64,000 nucleotides of DNA, taken from contig JAPKYS010000063.1 of NCBI GenBank assembly GCA_026394195.1, forward strand, positions 27,020 to 91,019, read 5' to 3'. Source of the DNA: a bacterium. Lineage in GTDB: Bacteria; Electryoneota; B3-LCP. Below the pieces are notes generated by a model that worked only from the letters and a program-made list of their open reading frames with translations, made no database searches and was not told the origin of the DNA. Both the position numbers and the translations under genes were made by a program. Of this stretch, positions 1-9,031 are shown piece after piece; within the stretch, counting starts at the first letter, position 1; every line of letters begins with the position of its first letter.

Positions 1-1298
1 CCTGAGGGATCGGTTTTCCCGCTCTTCCAGGGCGCGGCGCTGTCCACCGATCGATTGATCGAGCGGACATAATTCATGATCTTGTCCAGAGCCGCATTGG
101 GGCGCAGTTCGCCGATTGACTCGATAGTCGTCCGGCGCAGCTCCTCGACCCTTTCTCCGCCTAACCCGTATTGATCTCCAGGTGAAGCCGCCGGTATTTT
201 CCCAGCGCAGAAGGTGTGTATCAGCTTGAGCAGTCGGCTGTACAGGTTGCCAAAATCATTCGCCAGTTCGCTGTTGTAGCGATTGACCAGAGCTACCTCC
301 GAAAATGACGAATCCATCCCGAAGGACATCTCCCGCACCAGAAAGAAGCGAAAAGCGTCGATTCCGTACTTATCCGCCATTTGCAGGGGTTTCACCACGT
401 TTCCCAGCGACTTCGACATCTTGGTATGGTCCACCATCCACCAGCCGTGCCCGAAAATGGTCTGAGGCAGGTCGAGTCCTGAGGCTTTTAACATGGTGGG
501 CCAATACACACAGTGAGTGGTCAGAATGTCTTTACCGATCAGGTGCAAGCTGGCAGGCCACCAATCCACCCCCAGGGACTCCGGTGCGGTATAATAGTTG
601 AATAACGCATCGAACCAGACGTAGGTAACGAACTTATCATCAAAGGGAAGAGGAATACCCCAGGCGAGGCGTTCCTTGGGTCTGGAAATACACAGATCGC
701 CCAGAGGCTGCGTGGTCAGGAAACCGAGGATTTCATTGCGCCGAGACTCCGGGAGAATGAAGCGGGGATGCTTCTTGATGTAATCGATCAGCCAATCCTG
801 ATATTTCCCCATGCGGAAAAAGTAATTTTTCTCCGTCAAACGGCGCACTTCCCGACCGCAGGATGGGCAGTTGCCCGATACCAGATCTTTCTCAGTCCAG
901 AAGCGTTCTTCCGGGACGCAATACCACCCTTCGTATTCAGCTTCGTAGATTTCGCCCTTCTCCCACAGCCTGATCAGGATCTCCTGTACACGGATCTTAT
1001 GACGCTCTTCGGTCGTGCGGATGAAATCATCATGGCTGATGTTCAACTTTTTCCAGACAGCCTGGAAGCGCTGCACCATGAGGTCGCACTGCTGCTGTGG
1101 AGTCCGCTCTGCCTTCTGAGCTGCTTCGGCGACTTTTTGACCGTGCTCATCCGTACCGGTCAAGAAAAATACCTGGTCACCGAACATGCGGTGATACCTG
1201 GCCAGGATATCAGCCATGATGGTACAGTAAGCGTGACCGACGTGCGGTTCATCGTTGACGTAGTAGATCGGTGTGGTAATGAAGAATTTTTCCGGCAT
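1..1298 (-). CDS. metG: Methionyl-tRNA synthetase, 3' part cut by window edge
   Basis: Charges tRNA-Met with methionine in the cytoplasm. Translating the minus strand from the ATG at 1298 gives 432 open codons running off the window start. The N-terminus MPEKFFITTPIYYVNDEPHV leads into the class I signature HVGHAY; the KMSKS loop appears as TKMSKSLGN after GHGWWMVDH, and the tRNA-binding helical domain (RFFLVREMSFG...) follows. The zinc region keeps only one CPSC pair plus an isolated Cys, as in the short-knuckle MetG type. It is the last visible gene of envC-holB-ricT-metG, 21 nt after ricT. The gene family and start are seen directly; the C-terminus, and whether it carries a tRNA-binding appendix, cannot be seen. 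Confidence 0.96.
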   Translation of the reverse strand, partial: MPEKFFITTPIYYVNDEPHVGHAYCTIMADILARYHRMFGDQVFFLTGTDEHGQKVAEAAQKAERTPQQQCDLMVQRFQAVWKKLNISHDDFIRTTEERHKIRVQEILIRLWEKGEIYEAEYEGWYCVPEERFWTEKDLVSGNCPSCGREVRRLTEKNYFFRMGKYQDWLIDYIKKHPRFILPESRRNEILGFLTTQPLGDLCISRPKERLAWGIPLPFDDKFVTYVWFDALFNYYTAPESLGVDWWPASLHLIGKDILTTHCVYWPTMLKASGLDLPQTIFGHGWWMVDHTKMSKSLGNVVKPLQMADKYGIDAFRFFLVREMSFGMDSSFSEVALVNRYNSELANDFGNLYSRLLKLIHTFCAGKIPAASPGDQYGLGGERVEELRRTTIESIGELRPNAALDKIMNYVRSINRSVDSAAPWKSGKTDPS

Positions 1299-1319
1299 GT
1301 TATCCGACTTGGATTGGGG

Positions 1320-2471
1320 TTATTTGCTGCCTGTTTGACCACCCTGCCCGCCATTTTTAGGTCCGGAGTGGTTGTTGTGATTATTGGAATAGTTGCAATT
1401 TCCGGGTCGATTGTGCGGTTGGAATTGGGGCTTTTTATTCCAGGGCTTCTGTGGCCCGGAAACCGGTTCCTCGCTCTCCGCTGGGCGCGCAGGGGTTTCA
1501 TCGTCCGGAATCAGATCAAAGCCGCTTTCGCTGACTTGAGACACCGTTTGGTATTCTCCGGACGACTCATCAGGGGAGATGTATTCGCCGACGATGAGTT
1601 GTCGTAAGTTTTGAGCTTCAACTTTTTCCACGTCTCCTGAGGAGTATCGCAGAAAGATGCAGCGGTTGAATATATCGATTTTTTCAACCGTCGCCGCTCC
1701 CTTTTTAGTTTCCAGCTTGGTATCCCAGCGGGGTAGTGTCTTCAATGCCTCGTGGTATTCGTCGAATTCGTGCTTTAAACAGCACTTCAGTCTGCCGCAG
1801 CAGCCTGAGATTTTCCCGGGGTTTAAAGGCAGATTCTGATCTTTGGCCATCTGGGTCGTAATCGGACAGAACTCGATGATGAAAAGGGCGCAGCAGAGGG
1901 GTCTGCCGCAGGGTCCCAACCCACCGAAACGGCGGGTTTCGTCGCGAGCCCCGATCTGACGTAGTTCGATGCGGGTGCGGAATGCAGCCGCCAGATCCTT
2001 CACCAATTGGCGAAAGTCAACTCTGCCATCTGCAGTGAAATAAAAAGTCAGTTTTCGTCCGTCGAATTGGTACTCGACGTCAACCAGTTTCATGACCAAT
2101 TCGTTTTTTTTAATCTTCTCTTTGCAGATCTGGCGCGCAGCAACCTCGCGGGAGCGGTAATCTTCCAGTGTTTTTCGGTCTTTGGGTGTGGCTTTGCGCA
2201 GTACTTCGTATTCAACCTCGGTACGTCCGGGAGGCAACACGGAAAGAAGGTGCGAAACACAACCCAGATCTTCCCCCTTTTCCACCTGTACCACGGCAAG
2301 GTCGCCAATGCGAAAGGGGTACTCCATGGGGTTGCTGAAAATCAGACGGCGGTTTCCCTTGAACTCAACACCAATGAAAGGTGATATCTTTTCAGGCGCG
2401 TTGATGCTGTAGGGCTTGCCGCCGCAATGACTTTCAGTTAAACCTTCAGCTGTATTCTCAATTTCTTCCAT
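1320..2471 (-). CDS. ricT: PSP1/RicT family protein with Asn/Gly/His-rich tail
   Basis: 383 residues. The core (about residues 25-280) is the PSP1 domain, with the Cys-rich signature CGRPLCCALF and GCCGRLKCCLKHE that defines RicT (YaaT). In Bacillus, RicT works with RicA and RicF in an Fe-S-carrying complex that affects RNA maturation through RNase Y; that role is family knowledge and is not shown here. The last ~100 residues are low-complexity, rich in Pro, then Asn, Gly and His, and probably disordered; this tail is unusual for the family. The gene sits between holB and metG, the same neighbourhood as in Firmicutes. RNase Y is also encoded in this window (rny), which makes a functional link plausible. 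Confidence 0.9.
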   Translation of the reverse strand: MEEIENTAEGLTESHCGGKPYSINAPEKISPFIGVEFKGNRRLIFSNPMEYPFRIGDLAVVQVEKGEDLGCVSHLLSVLPPGRTEVEYEVLRKATPKDRKTLEDYRSREVAARQICKEKIKKNELVMKLVDVEYQFDGRKLTFYFTADGRVDFRQLVKDLAAAFRTRIELRQIGARDETRRFGGLGPCGRPLCCALFIIEFCPITTQMAKDQNLPLNPGKISGCCGRLKCCLKHEFDEYHEALKTLPRWDTKLETKKGAATVEKIDIFNRCIFLRYSSGDVEKVEAQNLRQLIVGEYISPDESSGEYQTVSQVSESGFDLIPDDETPARPAESEEPVSGPQKPWNKKPQFQPHNRPGNCNYSNNHNNHSGPKNGGQGGQTGSK

Positions 2472-2493
2472 TGATTGTAATCCATGTAGTCCG

Positions 2494-3627
2494 TTAGACT
2501 GGATCTTTTTGATAGACCGATTTGTGCAGTCTTCGAGCCAGCATGATCAGGGTCAATGAAGCCAGGGCATTGGTTTCCAAGTTACGCCGGGCTTCCTCAA
2601 CGTTCTTGACTGCATCGATAAAGTCCGCATTCGGGCAGTTTTGCACGAATTTTTTCAGCAGTTCAATCCGGTCACTGTTGATGATGCCGGGTTGGTCTTC
2701 TAAGCCGGTTTCTTTCAACATGGCGGCATCTCGCAGCCAGGCAGCGATAATCTCCAACACCAGCATCTGATCCTGGAGGTCCTGCTTATCCCATTTTTCA
2801 AGCTGTTGATCGAATTCGAGGGGATTTCTCCCCAGAGCATGCCGAACGATGTTGATCGCCAGGTCGTACAACATCATCGTTTTTTCCGGTTCACCCGCAA
2901 ATTCAAGGGCTCGGGTCAGGTTCCCGCCGGAAAGTCGGGCGATGCGCGAATTTTCCGCATCATCCTGATAGCCGCTGGTGTATAACTGCTCACGAATTGT
3001 TTCGGGTTTGAGCCGCGAAAATTCGATCAGAAGGCAGCGCGACCGGAGTGTGGGCAGGATATCCTCGGGCGTTTCCGCTGTCAGTATCAGGAAAAAGTTG
3101 GGTGGTGGTTCTTCCAGCAGCTTCAACAGAGCATTTCCGGCTTCTTCCCGCAAGCGATCTGCGTGATCGATCAGAGCTACTCTCGGCTTATCTGTGAACG
3201 AGCGCAGATTCGCCCATTGTAAAAGGTGTCGAATTTGCCCGATCAGTATGAATTGCCCGCCGGAATACTCCGCCGACCGGTAGGGATTTTCTCCTTTTTG
3301 GCTGAATATTTCTGCCAGTTGGGCAGCTCCGGCATCCGTCAGATCACCTGAATCAGAATCCACCAGCGCCTTCCCCGGCAAGGGAATCTGGTAGCTGAAA
3401 TGAGGGTGTTCCAATCGCCCAAACCTGACGCAGTCTTCACACTGACCGCAAGGTCCGGATGGCGCCTGTTCGCAATTCAACCAGCGAGCCAGTTCGATTG
3501 CTGCTGCCGATTTGCCCGTCCCGGGAGGACCCCAGAACAGCATGGCATGCGGTAATCGTCCATCCCGCACCATGCTTTCGATGATGCGGCGGGCTCGATG
3601 TTGATCGATGAGTCTTTGCAATGCCAT
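2494..3627 (-). CDS. holB: DNA polymerase III delta' subunit (clamp loader)
   Basis: AAA+ clamp-loader subunit of the replicative polymerase. From the chosen ATG at 3627 the product is 377 residues: MALQRLIDQHRARRIIESMV, Walker A GPPGTGKS, a four-Cys zinc module (CEQ...CGQCEDC), the Walker B-like LIDHADRL, the ALLKLLEEPP box and the SRC arginine-finger motif. An in-frame start at 3693 exists but would lie inside envC, whose stop is at 3642; starting at 3627 leaves a 14-nt gap and begins at the conserved N-terminus. The intact Walker A is typical of bacterial HolB outside enterobacteria. A tau/gamma subunit is less likely because the protein is short and ends in a helical delta'-type C-terminus. 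Confidence 0.9.
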   Translation of the reverse strand: MALQRLIDQHRARRIIESMVRDGRLPHAMLFWGPPGTGKSAAAIELARWLNCEQAPSGPCGQCEDCVRFGRLEHPHFSYQIPLPGKALVDSDSGDLTDAGAAQLAEIFSQKGENPYRSAEYSGGQFILIGQIRHLLQWANLRSFTDKPRVALIDHADRLREEAGNALLKLLEEPPPNFFLILTAETPEDILPTLRSRCLLIEFSRLKPETIREQLYTSGYQDDAENSRIARLSGGNLTRALEFAGEPEKTMMLYDLAINIVRHALGRNPLEFDQQLEKWDKQDLQDQMLVLEIIAAWLRDAAMLKETGLEDQPGIINSDRIELLKKFVQNCPNADFIDAVKNVEEARRNLETNALASLTLIMLARRLHKSVYQKDPV

Positions 3628-3641
3628 AGGGATAGAACGCT

Positions 3642-4925
3642 TTACCTTTTGGTCAACCAGGCGATCGGATCTTGTTTCTGGCGCTTGACCCAAATTTCAA
3701 AATGCAGTCTGGGTCCCGATAGACTGCCGGTTTGTCCTACACTGCCAATAAGCTCACCAGCCTTGACGACCTGTCCTTCCCGCACGTTCAACTGGCTTAG
3801 ATGAGCATAAACCGTGTAATAGCCATCGCGGTGATCCACGATAATGGTATTCCCGTACCCTCTCAGCCAGGTGATCTTGGTTACCTGCCCGGTGCAGACG
3901 GCGCGCACTGGAGTGCCCTCTTCTGCTTCGATTTCAATACCGGGATTTTCGGTGACTGTCGCCAATTTCTCATGTTTTTGCAGACCGAAATAGGTGACAA
4001 CCTTCCCCAGCGTCGGCCAATTCATCTTGCCGCGCAGCTGTTCGAATGGGATTTCCGGAGCCCAGGCGACCGTGGGAGGCGGCGGTTGACTTTCGCGGCG
4101 CGTTTCCAGGTTCTTGATCAGGCTTTCCACCCGCTCGGCTGCTTCCTTTTTTTCGGCCAATTGCGCCTTCAGCAGCTCACGATCCTGCCGAATCCGTTTC
4201 AAGAGTGATTCGCGTTCCTGCCGTCTCCGTTTCAACTGCTGTGCTTCGGAATTTTCTTCTGTTAATAGTTGTTCCTTATATCGGGCTAACTCCTGCTGCC
4301 GCTGCAAACGGTTGGTTTCCGTGGATTGCCTTGAAGTCAATTGCAGATTAATGGCAGCCAACTTCTGATTTTTCCGGTCTAAATCAGTAAGGTTGCGGCG
4401 GTCGGCTTCGGCGATTCTCTTCAGATATTCTTGCCGGGTGAGCAGCTGCAGAGTCGATCGCGAAGTCAAAATCAATTTCAGCAGGTCGCGCCGGTAGTAT
4501 TTATAGGTATAGATGGCTCGCTGAACCACTAGAGACACCAGCGAATCCCGTTCGGAAGCGGTGTTCAATGAATCGCGGCGGGTCGTGCCGATCTCGCTGC
4601 CCAAAGATTGCAATTCTCTCTGAGTCGCTTCAATGCCCTGCTGCGCTCGATTCCTCTCCGCTTCCAGTTTGCGCATCAGTTCGGCGCGCAAGCCAATTTC
4701 ACGGTTAAAGTCTTCTAAATCCTGCAGCAGGTTCTTCTCTTTGTGCTGGCTCTCCGAGATGCGCTTTTCAAAGTCAGATATCTCCTTGCGCAGGCGTTCC
4801 AGTTGTTGACTGGCTTCATCACCGGTGCTCTGCGTCTCAGCAGCCTGGACCCGTGCTGCTGAAACGAGTAACAACCCCCAAATGAACGTCAGCGCCAAGG
4901 TGGATAAAGTCTGCTGCAGTCTCAA
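3642..4925 (-). CDS. envC: EnvC-like murein hydrolase activator (degenerate LytM/M23)
   Basis: 427 residues. A signal peptide (residues 1 to about 28, ending ARVQAAE) is followed by a long coiled coil (about 35-280, rich in Glu/Arg/Gln) and a C-terminal LytM domain (about 305-427). The domain resembles EnvC more than an active M23 peptidase: the segment that normally holds the zinc-binding HxxxD reads NPGIEIEAEEGTPVRA, without His or Asp, whereas the later YAHLS and RLHFEIW motifs are kept. EnvC-type proteins have no hydrolase activity; they activate amidases at the septum under control of FtsEX, and ftsE/ftsX are encoded in this window at 35-36.7 kb. First gene of the envC-holB-ricT-metG run, with a candidate promoter at 4963-4991. 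Confidence 0.88.
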   Translation of the reverse strand: MRLQQTLSTLALTFIWGLLLVSAARVQAAETQSTGDEASQQLERLRKEISDFEKRISESQHKEKNLLQDLEDFNREIGLRAELMRKLEAERNRAQQGIEATQRELQSLGSEIGTTRRDSLNTASERDSLVSLVVQRAIYTYKYYRRDLLKLILTSRSTLQLLTRQEYLKRIAEADRRNLTDLDRKNQKLAAINLQLTSRQSTETNRLQRQQELARYKEQLLTEENSEAQQLKRRRQERESLLKRIRQDRELLKAQLAEKKEAAERVESLIKNLETRRESQPPPPTVAWAPEIPFEQLRGKMNWPTLGKVVTYFGLQKHEKLATVTENPGIEIEAEEGTPVRAVCTGQVTKITWLRGYGNTIIVDHRDGYYTVYAHLSQLNVREGQVVKAGELIGSVGQTGSLSGPRLHFEIWVKRQKQDPIAWLTKR

Positions 4926-4962
4926 GGACTCCCCAGAATTTCCAATTTTCCGGTTTTATTTT

Positions 4963-4991
4963 AAAATATCACATTTATCAACCAAATGCAA
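4963..4991 (-). promoter_or_regulatory. Candidate promoter for envC-holB-ricT-metG
   Basis: Read on the minus strand: TTGCAT, 17 nt, TATTTT. It lies 38 nt upstream of the envC ATG in an A/T-rich stretch. Position and spacing fit; the boxes are imperfect. Confidence 0.5.
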
Positions 4992-5125
4992 GCGAAAAAA
5001 ACGGTTCTGCGAACTTTTGATCGCTTATAACACCCTGGTTCCGGTCTATCAGCCCCGTTTGGGTGAAAACAACTGCTCTTCCTCTAAAAAAGGAGACTTG
5101 CGCCTGATGTCGGTGTGATTTTGAG

Positions 5126-5154
5126 TTGACAAATGCATTTTTAAACCTTATATT
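5126..5154 (+). promoter_or_regulatory. Near-consensus sigma70-type promoter for the GNAT gene
   Basis: TTGACA (5126-5131), a 17-nt spacer, then TATATT (5149-5154). The GNAT start codon is 49 nt downstream, with GAAAGGAG at 5185-5192 as ribosome site. The same two boxes with the same spacing recur in front of several other genes in this window. Confidence 0.85.
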
Positions 5155-5203
5155 CTATTTACATTACCATAAACCCTAAGAATCGAAAGGAGTTCTCGCC
5201 CAC

Positions 5204-5815
5204 ATGAGCGTCTCGGATCGTAATCCCCAGTACCATTGCCCACTGCGGGACAAGTTCATCAACATTGGTGAAGCAGATTTTTTGGTCGTCAGCAAGCAGG
5301 CGAAGGCAGACCTGCCCAAGCCCGGTGAACCGGTAGCACAGGCAAACATCGTCTTCCACCGGGCTCTGGAAGAAGAAATGGACGACATCCTGGAAGTCTG
5401 CAATTATTTCTGGGATGAAACGGAATTCTTCTGCTTTGACCAGACGTTCGATGTGACCAAATGCGTGAACATCCTCGCCCTGGCTGAAGGCGAGGTGGCT
5501 GGATTTCTTTCTCATAAAAAGGTGGATGACGCCGTAGTCATCGTGGCCTTGAACGTTTACCCCGAGTTTCAGGGGCAGGGAATAGCGAGACTGCTGCTGA
5601 AGGAGGTTACCGAACAGGCGCACAAACAAGAGTGCAATACGCTGAAGCTCGCTACCTCCAACGATGACCTCCCCGCCCTCTGTCTCTACCAGAAGCTGGG
5701 CTTCCGCATCACCGACGTGAAGGTGGGCGCGGTCGCCAAACACCACGGCGGCGACCTGAAGGGGTTCGGCGGGATTCCAATTCGGGATGAGATTCGGCTG
5801 GAAAAGAAGATATAG
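5204..5815 (+). CDS. GNAT family N-acetyltransferase
   Basis: 203 residues. The GNAT fold occupies about residues 45-200; the acetyl-CoA pyrophosphate loop is seen as NVYPEFQGQGIARLLLKEV (Q-x-x-G-x-G/A motif A), followed by the beta5 region LKLATSNDDLPALCLYQKLG, where an aromatic residue precedes LGF as in RimI-like enzymes. The N-terminal ~45 residues are extra and unassigned. The substrate (protein N-terminus, amino sugar or small amine) cannot be told. It is a single-gene transcription unit: strong promoter at 5126-5154, GAAAGGAG ribosome site 11 nt before the ATG, and a hairpin terminator right after the stop. Confidence 0.85.
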   Translation: MSVSDRNPQYHCPLRDKFINIGEADFLVVSKQAKADLPKPGEPVAQANIVFHRALEEEMDDILEVCNYFWDETEFFCFDQTFDVTKCVNILALAEGEVAGFLSHKKVDDAVVIVALNVYPEFQGQGIARLLLKEVTEQAHKQECNTLKLATSNDDLPALCLYQKLGFRITDVKVGAVAKHHGGDLKGFGGIPIRDEIRLEKKI

Positions 5816-5835
5816 ACTGTATCACCGTTAATTTT

Positions 5836-5865
5836 AAGGGCGACCCACCGGGCCGCCCTTTTGTG
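5836..5865. terminator. Bidirectional hairpin terminator between GNAT gene and BNR gene
   Basis: Arms AAGGGCGACC (5836-5845) and GGCCGCCCTT (5851-5860), one mismatch, 5-nt loop, T-run on the plus side and A-run on the other. It serves the plus-strand GNAT gene and could also stop the convergent BNR-repeat gene. A closely similar hairpin follows the next secreted-protein gene at 9001-9026. Confidence 0.8.
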
Positions 5866-5893
5866 TTCTCTCGTGACTCGCATCTCGTGACTA
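5866..5893 (-). repeat. TAGTCACGAG repeat at the stop codon, copy 1
   Basis: In coding (minus) orientation the BNR gene ends AAG TAG, and the TAG runs straight into TCACGAGATGCGAGTCACGAG. Same arrangement at 9032-9066 and 33167-33199; a variant lies at 63619-63642. See the findings. Confidence 0.8.
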
Positions 5894-8869
5894 CTTTAAT
5901 AGTACCATCCTCTCAGTAGCCGTAAATCCTCCTGCTTCCAGCCGAGCGAAATAAACGCCTGAGGCCAGGTTGGCTGCGTTGAAGTTCACTTCGTAAACGC
6001 CCGCCGCCTTCTGCCCCTGCATCAAGTTCCGCACCAGCCTTCCGGCTTCATCGTAGACCGAAAGCCTTACCCGTTCAGCCTGCGGTAGCGAAAAACGAAT
6101 AGTCGTCGAGGCATTAAAGGGATCGGGGAAGTTGCTCTCCAGCTTGAAGCTCTGAGGCAGTGTCGCCGAAGGCTGCCAATCCTCGAAATCATCGCCGCTG
6201 TTGGTGAAGTCATTCACCCAGGTTCCCTGTCCCGTCGCCGACTTGGTGAAAGTGAAGTTACTGTACGACCAGATGGTGTTAGGGTAGATGCCCACGCGCC
6301 CCTCGTAAAGGTATGATCCGGCTTGCAGCGATCCGGCGATGTTTTGTGTGCGGGTGCGAGTCGGGTTCGCGCCGCCGGGCAGAGAGCGGTTGGCGTTCAG
6401 ATAGGGTCCCGTCCATGATCCGTTGGGCAACAGCTTCATCATCACCCAGATGTCCATGCTGACCGGTACGGTGGTGGCATTGTGGACGTTGATATCGTAC
6501 TGGAAACTTCCGCCCGGAGCAGGGATCTGGATAGGTGGATTAAACGGCGTTATGGTGACGGTGACATTCGGCGGCGCAGAGGGTAGCGAATCCAGATTGG
6601 TCTTATACATCGAACGTCCGTGAGTGCCCACCACAAGCGCTCGTGTGGTCGAGTGCAGCTTGAGATCCACTGCGGCGCAGATGGGAAGATCGATCCCCAG
6701 GGGCTGCCAATTACTCCCGAGATTATCGGTGTAGAACACACCCATGTCAGTGCTGACCACCAAGCGGTCGGTGTGCAGCGGGTCTTCCACGATGGCATTG
6801 ACCGGTCCTTCAGGGAGGTTGCCGCTGACGTCGGTCCAATTACCGCCGTAGTTGGTAGTGCGGAAGACGTGCGCCAGGTAATCCCCGGTGCGATACCCGG
6901 ATAACGTCACATAAGCCGTGCCCATGCTTGCAGATGATGCCAGTACCCGCGTGATCCAGCGATCCGGCAGATTGGCGTAAATGGGAGTCCAGGAAGTGCC
7001 GCCGTTCTGCGTCACCCAGACGTTGCCGTCATCCGTGCCGACGTAGATCACCTGCCCATTCAGCGGCGAAACCGAGATGGTGGTAATGGTATTGAAGGTC
7101 ACCGTGCCACCCTGATTCCCGTCGGTCAGATCTGTGCTGATAGCCGTCCAACCCCCGGCTGAATTGGTGGTTTTATAGAGGCGATAGGTTCCATAGTAAA
7201 GCACCGCGTGATTGTTTGGATCCATCACCACCGGAGTGCACCAATTACGCCGGTCGCTGGACGTCACGCCGCTCAGACACGATGAAAAGCTGGATCCTCC
7301 GTTGGATGATTTCTTCAGAGCGCCATACTGATACTCCGCATAGATGATATTGGAATTGGTGAAGTCCACCACGGCATAAAACCCGTCACCGCCCAGGATA
7401 TCAGTCCAGTCGTTCAAATTGCCGGTCAGGGTGCGCAGAGTGCCGTTATCCTGCGTCCCGCCGTATAGGCGGTTCGGGTTCAGGAAATCGATATCGATGG
7501 CGTAGAATTGTGAAATGTGCAGGTTGTAGGATTTGGTCCATACCGATCCGCCGTTGGTCGAAGTGTAGAATCCCCCGTCATTGCCGTTATAGACCTGGTT
7601 GGTGTTGTTGGGGTTGATCCAGAGCGCATGGTGATCGACGTGAGCAATACCGCTGACGTCCGACCAGGACGATCCCCCGTTGGTGCTGCGATACAGCGGC
7701 ATCCCCAAAGCAAAAACCTTCTGTGGATCTACTGGATCGACGACGATATTGCCGAAATACCAGCCGTAACCGTTGTAGAGTGTCTGGCTCGGTGTGGTGA
7801 GCTGCGTCCAGGAATCTCCGCCGTTGGTGGTCTTCCAGACGCCTAAAACATTGCCCGGATCATTGGCGTAGAGTGCGTACATGATATTCGGATTGGCTTG
7901 ATGAATGGTCAGTCCAATCCGTCCTACCGTTGCCGAGTTGCCGGGCAGACCGTTGGTCAACTGTGTCCAGGTGTCGCCGCCGTTGGTACTGCGCCAGATA
8001 CCGCTGGTCATCCCACCGACTCGGCGTTGGTTGGGATGACGCATCACTTCCCACATGGCCGCGTAGACGACAAGAGGGTTCTGTGGGTTGATCACCACGT
8101 CGATAGCAGCTGTAGAATCGGTTCGATAGAGCACCCGATCCCAGGTCGTTCCACCGTTCAGGGTCCGATAAAGCCCCCGATCCGGGTTCGGCAGCCAGAG
8201 CGATCCGCAGACCGCGGCGAAAATGCGCTGCGAATTGGTGGGATCGATGGCAATCCGCCCGATATGATCGGAATTCGGCAACCCCATAAAATCCCAGGTC
8301 GATCCGGCATTGGTCGAGCGGTAGATCCCATTACCCGGGTAATTGTCTCCAGCGGCGTTGGCTTCACCCGTCCCCACCCAGATGGTATTAGCGTTATTGG
8401 GATCCATGGTGATGGCGCCGATGGAAAGTGCTCCGACCGCGTCGAAAACCGGCGCCCAGGTGCTGCCACCGTTGGTCGATTTCAAGACGCCTCCGTCCGC
8501 CGCACCGATATAGATGGTGCTTGGTGCGGATGGGTGAACGCCGATGGCTGTCACCCTGCCTCCGATATTGCTCGGCCCTGCTTCAGACCAGACGACTTCA
8601 TCGGTCTGTGAGTAGGCGGAACGCAGCTCCTGAGCCTGGCTATAGGCAGCATGATAGGCCGCCATGTTGATCTCTTGCTGCGGGTAGGCGCGCTGCCGGT
8701 AGAACCAATCCGAAGGCGCATTGTTCTTCCCCTTTCCCTCTTCCTCCTCTTCTTGCCAGGCGGTATCCTTCTCGAAGATGCGGCGGAGTTCAGGATTGTT
8801 CAGGATCAGTACCAGGGCGGCGAATGCGATAGCCAGACCTGCAATAAAATACTTCAACTTCCTATTCAT
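5891..8869 (-). CDS. Secreted BNR/VPS10-type beta-propeller protein with T9SS sorting domain
   Basis: 992 residues from the ATG at 8869, chosen because GAGGG precedes it and the product then opens with a hydrophobic export segment (residues 8-25); an in-frame ATG 63 nt upstream lacks these. The body (about 75-755) holds many BNR-type blades, each with a core such as STNGGSTW or TTNGGDSWTQL followed by DPxNxxxVY, as in sortilin-like and sialidase-like propellers. A shared Ig-like linker (about 765-876) and a type A sorting domain (about 907-992: SNFPDPFNASTTIRF ... MVLLK) follow. No catalytic sialidase residues are recognisable, so surface binding or adhesion is more likely than hydrolysis. 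Likely exported through type IX secretion; monocistronic, with promoter 8931-8959. Confidence 0.85.
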   Translation of the reverse strand: MNRKLKYFIAGLAIAFAALVLILNNPELRRIFEKDTAWQEEEEEGKGKNNAPSDWFYRQRAYPQQEINMAAYHAAYSQAQELRSAYSQTDEVVWSEAGPSNIGGRVTAIGVHPSAPSTIYIGAADGGVLKSTNGGSTWAPVFDAVGALSIGAITMDPNNANTIWVGTGEANAAGDNYPGNGIYRSTNAGSTWDFMGLPNSDHIGRIAIDPTNSQRIFAAVCGSLWLPNPDRGLYRTLNGGTTWDRVLYRTDSTAAIDVVINPQNPLVVYAAMWEVMRHPNQRRVGGMTSGIWRSTNGGDTWTQLTNGLPGNSATVGRIGLTIHQANPNIMYALYANDPGNVLGVWKTTNGGDSWTQLTTPSQTLYNGYGWYFGNIVVDPVDPQKVFALGMPLYRSTNGGSSWSDVSGIAHVDHHALWINPNNTNQVYNGNDGGFYTSTNGGSVWTKSYNLHISQFYAIDIDFLNPNRLYGGTQDNGTLRTLTGNLNDWTDILGGDGFYAVVDFTNSNIIYAEYQYGALKKSSNGGSSFSSCLSGVTSSDRRNWCTPVVMDPNNHAVLYYGTYRLYKTTNSAGGWTAISTDLTDGNQGGTVTFNTITTISVSPLNGQVIYVGTDDGNVWVTQNGGTSWTPIYANLPDRWITRVLASSASMGTAYVTLSGYRTGDYLAHVFRTTNYGGNWTDVSGNLPEGPVNAIVEDPLHTDRLVVSTDMGVFYTDNLGSNWQPLGIDLPICAAVDLKLHSTTRALVVGTHGRSMYKTNLDSLPSAPPNVTVTITPFNPPIQIPAPGGSFQYDINVHNATTVPVSMDIWVMMKLLPNGSWTGPYLNANRSLPGGANPTRTRTQNIAGSLQAGSYLYEGRVGIYPNTIWSYSNFTFTKSATGQGTWVNDFTNSGDDFEDWQPSATLPQSFKLESNFPDPFNASTTIRFSLPQAERVRLSVYDEAGRLVRNLMQGQKAAGVYEVNFNAANLASGVYFARLEAGGFTATERMVLLK

Positions 8870-8930
8870 GGTGAGCCCTCGGTTGGATATTGGACATTTC
8901 AGGTGATACGATTCCTCAGCACAACTATAC

Positions 8931-8959
8931 AATATAGTACGAGTAAATTCGGATTACAA
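8931..8959 (-). promoter_or_regulatory. Promoter for BNR-repeat gene
   Basis: Minus strand: TTGTAA, 17 nt, TATATT. The chosen ATG lies 61 nt downstream of the -10 box. Confidence 0.7.
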
Positions 8960-9000
8960 GAGGAATAATTGCAGTCATAGGATTTTTGTTGGGAAAACCA

Positions 9001-9026
9001 AAAGGGCGAACACACGGCCGCCCTTT
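9001..9026 (-). terminator. Hairpin terminator after the C25-like gene
   Basis: AAAGGGCG (9001-9008) pairs with CGCCCTTT (9019-9026) around a GC-rich loop; T-rich on both sides. Nearly the same sequence as the 5836-5865 hairpin and its flank, so the two downstream regions are related by duplication or repeat spread. Confidence 0.7.
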
Positions 9027-9031
9027 TTGTA

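Noticed and set aside
768..1607. 279-codon open frame on the plus strand opposite metG and ricT
   Set aside because: Spans two well-supported genes on the other strand; composition is that of an antisense shadow.
5159..5746. 195-codon minus-strand frame opposite the GNAT gene
   Set aside because: The plus-strand frame has a promoter, ribosome site and GNAT motifs; this one has none.
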